Assembly (NCBI GenBank): GCA_002452515.1
Contig: DKEN01000062.1
Location: 1-10,310, forward strand
Direction of reading: 5' to 3'
Source: Spartobacteria bacterium UBA6821
GTDB lineage: Bacteria > Verrucomicrobiota > Verrucomicrobiia > Chthoniobacterales > UBA6821
DNA: 10,310 nucleotides
Shown piece by piece: positions 8,501 to 10,310 of this stretch (within the stretch, counting starts at the first letter, position 1; each line of letters begins with the position of its first letter). The notes under the pieces are model-generated. The model ran no database searches. It was not told the DNA's origin and saw only the letters and a program-made list of their open reading frames with translations. Made by a program: the position numbers and the translations under genes.

Positions 8501-8734
8501 CGCCTAAGACCGATTCTGATGACCTCGCTTGCCTTCATGCTCGGTGTGCTGCCTTTGGCAATTTCCACCGGAGCTGGTTCAGGTGGACAGAATGCCATAG
8601 GAACAGCGGTGATCGGCGGGATGCTAGCAGCAACGGCACTGGCGATCTTCTTTGTGCCGCTCTTTTTTGTCACCATGCTGCAACTTTTCAAGGTGAAACC
8701 GGGCGTGGCGGGACGCAATCACTCCGGGGAATAA
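5585..8734 (+). CDS. RND multidrug efflux pump, HAE1 family (AcrB/MexB type)
   Basis: An inner-membrane proton/drug antiporter subunit, trimeric in the family, of 1049 residues, equal to AcrB in size. The duplicated plan is clear: first membrane helix (about 10-28), large periplasmic loop, helices at about 340-500, then the same order again with helices at about 543-560 and from about 870 on. The proton-relay residues are present: Asp407-Asp408 in [10 protein letters not shown] at exactly the AcrB positions, Lys943 in SAKNAIL (AcrB Lys940), Arg973 in HQRLRP (Arg971) and Thr980 in LMTSLAF (Thr978). The drug-pocket phenylalanines are kept as well: Phe136, Phe178, Phe614, Phe619, Phe621 and Phe632 (AcrB 136, 178, 610, 615, 617, 628). 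The switch loop reads GFSFGGHG. All this indicates an intact polyspecific pump for lipophilic or aromatic compounds rather than a metal pump. No outer-membrane channel gene follows; the next gene is on the other strand. The actual substrates are unknown. Confidence 0.96.
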   Translation: MVRFFIDRPIFAWVIALVLMLAGTLAIRSLPVAQYPSIAPPAISISVVYPGASAETVQSTVVQVIEQQLSGIDHLLYFSSESDKDGSMTITLNFQQGTDPDIAQVQVQNKLQLATPLLPQEVQQQGIRVAKSTKNFLLVVGFVSEDGSLSAADIADFIASTVQDTISRTPGVGDYQLFGAQYAMRIWMDPGKLYNYSLTPADVATAITAQNVQIASGEIGGLPSVKGQQLNATVIGPSRLKSPEEFGNILLKVNTDGSQVRLHDVAKVELGPESYSSEAKYNGKPAAGLAVKLASGANALETAKAVRETIHRLEPFFPPGLKAIYPFDTTPFVQLSIEEVVKTLLEAIVLVFLVMYLFLQNFRATLIPTIAVPVVLLGTFAVLSAAGYSINTLTMFAMVLAIGLLVDDAIVVVENVERVMAEEGLSPKEATRKSMEQITGALVGIALVLCAVFVPMAFFSGSTGVIYRQFSITIVSAMVLSVLVALIFTPSLCATLLKAAPKGNGEHAEHPEKRGFFGWFNRGFRFGNKKFESGVRHILGRTTRYLLIYLLIVAGMCVLYARLPGSFLPDEDQGFMFAQVTTPVGATVERTSKVLDTVREYFLTQEKDSVEGVFTVTGFSFGGHGQSSGLVFIRLKDWAVRPGAKNRVQAIAARAMAHFGTIKDAMAFAFAPPAVFELGNASGFDFELLDRANLGHDKLMAARNQLLGMAAQDPSLFAVRPNGLNDEPQYRLDIDREKANALGVTTADINTVLSAAWGSAYVNDFLDRGRVKKVFIQGDAPSRMLPDDFAKWYVKNSAGQMVPFSAFSKGVWIYGSPKLERFNGVPSAEVLGMPAPGLSTGTAMAAMEKLAKKLPLGIDYEWTGLSYEEQRSGSQAGSLYAISMMVVFLCLAALYESWSIPLAVILIVPLGVVGVILATLGRGLSNDIFFQVGLLTTIGLSAKNAILIVEFAKKNYEEGTPLIEATVHAAHQRLRPILMTSLAFMLGVLPLAISTGAGSGGQNAIGTAVIGGMLAATALAIFFVPLFFVTMLQLFKVKPGVAGRNHSGE

Positions 8735-8755
8735 GTCACCATCATCGCAGGGGGC

Positions 8756-8782
8756 AAAAAAACAGCGCCTTTATCCGAGGCG
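8756..8782 (-). terminator. Possible intrinsic terminator of the sensor kinase gene
   Basis: Read on the minus strand, CGCCT and AGGCG (8778-8782 and 8766-8770) form a 5-bp stem with a 7-base loop, and seven T (8756-8762) follow after three bases. It lies about 50 bases past the kinase stop. The stem is short, so efficiency is doubtful. The same hairpin read on the plus strand has no T-tract, so it would not end the pump transcript. Confidence 0.4.
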
Positions 8783-8831
8783 AAACAAGCAGGCAAATGT
8801 CGGGCTGAAAGAGGAAAGTGCTCTTAGTCGT

Positions 8832-10310
8832 TCAAGACTTGGTTTTAGACGACGGTTTTTCAACTTTTTTCGTGCCTTTGGAGCCCGCTGGAATCCGGGC
8901 TATGACGGTGGTGCCATGACCGGGCGAAGATTTGATCGAGAATTTGCCACCAATCATCTCCAATCGTTCTCGCATCCCGAGTAATCCCAATCGTTCATTT
9001 CCTTTCGTACGGAGGAGACGTTTCACATCAAAGGATTTGCCGTCGTCTTTTATCGTCATGCTAACCCAGTCCGGCAGTTTTTTAATTTCAACTTCCACCG
9101 AGGTGGCCTGCGCATGGATGGCCACGTTATTGAAGGCTTCCAAAGCGACGCGATAGAGGACGGCACTCTGGTCAATGGAAAGTTGGTTCACTGCGTCGTA
9201 GGCAGTCAAATCCACCCGCACGCCCGTGCGTTTTATGAAATCTTTTATAAAAGACTGTATCGCTGGAATCAGTCCCAAATCGTCCAAAACCGCCGGGCGC
9301 AGTTCCACGGCGAAGCGATGCACCATGGCCAGTGATTTTTCCACAAGCAGTTGGGTCTCGGCAATCTTCCGTCGGAGGCTCGTGGGATTGTCCCCCAGCT
9401 TTGGGGTCAAGGAGGTAAGATGGATACTAATGCCAACCAGCATTTGGAGGACCGTATCATGCAGTTCGCGGCTGATGCGCTTGCGTTCCGCTTCCTGCGT
9501 CAGCAGAATTTCGTGAGACAATTTCCGCAATTGTTGCTCTCTTGTCTTGAGGTCCTGCTCCAGTTTTTTTCTCCGGATGATTTCCTGCTCCAGCTTCTTG
9601 TTCGAGGCGGTCATTACCTCCAGGCGGACTCGGGCTGCCTCCGCCTGCTTGCGCTCGGTGATGTCGGTGAAAAAACAAACCACGCCGCGTTCGCCTGCAG
9701 GCAGCGTGACCCGTTGAAGCTGCCATTCATAAAACTCCTTCTGGCCGGTATCTTGGCGCTGTTCGCTAAATTCAGGTGATTGATACGATTCTCCTGTTTT
9801 CAACGTGTGCCGAAAGCGGGCCACAATTTGAGCCGCCACCCGCGACGACCAGATGGTTTGGATAATCTCAGAAAAATCCCTACCGATCAACGGGTGGACA
9901 TTTTTGAAAACGGGCAACGCCCGGGGGTTGACTTGGCGCAGTTGCAATTGGGCATCCACCACATAGACACCAACCGGAGCTTGCTCAATGAGCGCAGAAA
10001 AAAGGACCTCATTGCGGCGCAATGCCACATCAGCCGCCTTGAGAGTGGTGATGTCGACCGCGACGGCACGACATTGCTGCCCGTTGAGGAAGCTTTGGGC
10101 TTCGATGTTGACGAACCGGGGCGGCTGCCCTTGGCAAGTAAGCTCAAAATCACCCGATTGTTTTGCGTCGCCTGCAAAAACCTTTTCGAGAAAGGTGCTG
10201 AACGCAGGACGAAATTCGGCGGAAATCATCCCCCTAAAAGATTGGCCCACCAAACGGGAGCGTTCGATTCCGACAAGCGTTGCCCCGGTCAGATTGGCCT
10301 GAAGGATGGC
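8832..10310 (-). CDS. PAS-domain sensor histidine kinase, NarL/HPK7 type (5' partial)
   Basis: The kinase senses a signal through PAS domains and phosphorylates a response regulator, usually of the LuxR/NarL class. The frame is open to the window edge, so the N-terminus is missing; 492 residues are visible, numbered here from the edge. The TTG at 10253 is internal, because PAS sequence (ILQANLTGATLVGIERS) precedes it. Order: PAS 1 (1 to about 92, ending AVAVDITTLKAAD); PAS 2 (about 98-220, from LFSALIEQAPVGVYVVDAQ to CFFTDITERK); coiled coil (about 221-275); HisKA_3 dimerisation domain with phospho-acceptor His284 in RISRELHDTVLQM (codon 9459-9461); HATPase domain with N-box-like EAFNNVAIHAQA (from 391), IKDDGKSF and G-box GLLGMRERL (from 442). 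No membrane helix is visible, so this part is cytosolic. A short basic tail rich in Lys and Ser ends the protein. It is convergent with the pump; its regulator gene is not in view and its signal is unknown. Confidence 0.93.
   Translation of the reverse strand, partial: AILQANLTGATLVGIERSRLVGQSFRGMISAEFRPAFSTFLEKVFAGDAKQSGDFELTCQGQPPRFVNIEAQSFLNGQQCRAVAVDITTLKAADVALRRNEVLFSALIEQAPVGVYVVDAQLQLRQVNPRALPVFKNVHPLIGRDFSEIIQTIWSSRVAAQIVARFRHTLKTGESYQSPEFSEQRQDTGQKEFYEWQLQRVTLPAGERGVVCFFTDITERKQAEAARVRLEVMTASNKKLEQEIIRRKKLEQDLKTREQQLRKLSHEILLTQEAERKRISRELHDTVLQMLVGISIHLTSLTPKLGDNPTSLRRKIAETQLLVEKSLAMVHRFAVELRPAVLDDLGLIPAIQSFIKDFIKRTGVRVDLTAYDAVNQLSIDQSAVLYRVALEAFNNVAIHAQATSVEVEIKKLPDWVSMTIKDDGKSFDVKRLLRTKGNERLGLLGMRERLEMIGGKFSIKSSPGHGTTVIARIPAGSKGTKKVEKPSSKTKS

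Noticed and set aside
8809..8825. Hairpin AAGAG/CTCTT near the kinase stop as a terminator
   Set aside because: The 5-bp AT-leaning stem has no T-tract on either strand.
1..10310. CRISPR arrays, tRNA or rRNA genes, insertion sequences, phage or defence genes
   Set aside because: No regularly spaced repeats, structural RNA signatures, transposase-like proteins or terminal repeats were seen on reading both strands.

Overview
The window carries five protein-coding genes from a Gram-negative bacterium, seen from the lipoprotein-anchored periplasmic adaptor and the inner-membrane RND pump. A family 4 pectin lyase, a eukaryote-like GT22 glycosyltransferase and a PAS/HPK7 kinase in one stretch fit a plant-polysaccharide-degrading lineage such as Verrucomicrobiota. 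That placement is inference and tentative. No rRNA, tRNA, CRISPR array, transposase or attachment site was seen.

Layout. (1) Bases 1-1825, plus strand: the 3' part of a rhamnogalacturonan lyase gene (PL4), GC-rich, whose start lies left of the window. (2) Bases 1906-3399, minus strand, convergent with it: a multi-membrane GT-C enzyme of the Alg9/PIG-B-like GT22 family, clearly more AT-rich. (3) Bases 3400-3728: a divergent non-coding region. (4) Bases about 3729-8734, plus strand: a compact three-gene efflux operon, TetR-family regulator, then AcrA/MexA-like lipoprotein adaptor, then AcrB/MexB-like RND pump. There is no TolC/OprM-type outer-membrane channel after it. (5) Bases 8832-10310, minus strand, convergent with the operon: a PAS-PAS-HisKA_3-HATPase sensor kinase whose N-terminus lies right of the window.

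How they work together. Only the TetR-adaptor-pump block forms a clear functional unit: adaptor and pump would join an outer-membrane channel encoded elsewhere to expel lipophilic compounds, with the TetR protein as likely local repressor. A 24-bp interrupted palindrome overlaps promoter-like hexamers exactly at the 5' end of the regulator gene. It is a good operator candidate and calls the regulator's start codon into question. The lyase, the glycosyltransferase and the kinase look like independent units.

Nothing here is convincing as a wholly new system. The points worth a second look are the operator/start conflict, the GT22 enzyme and its composition, and the pump operon without a channel gene.
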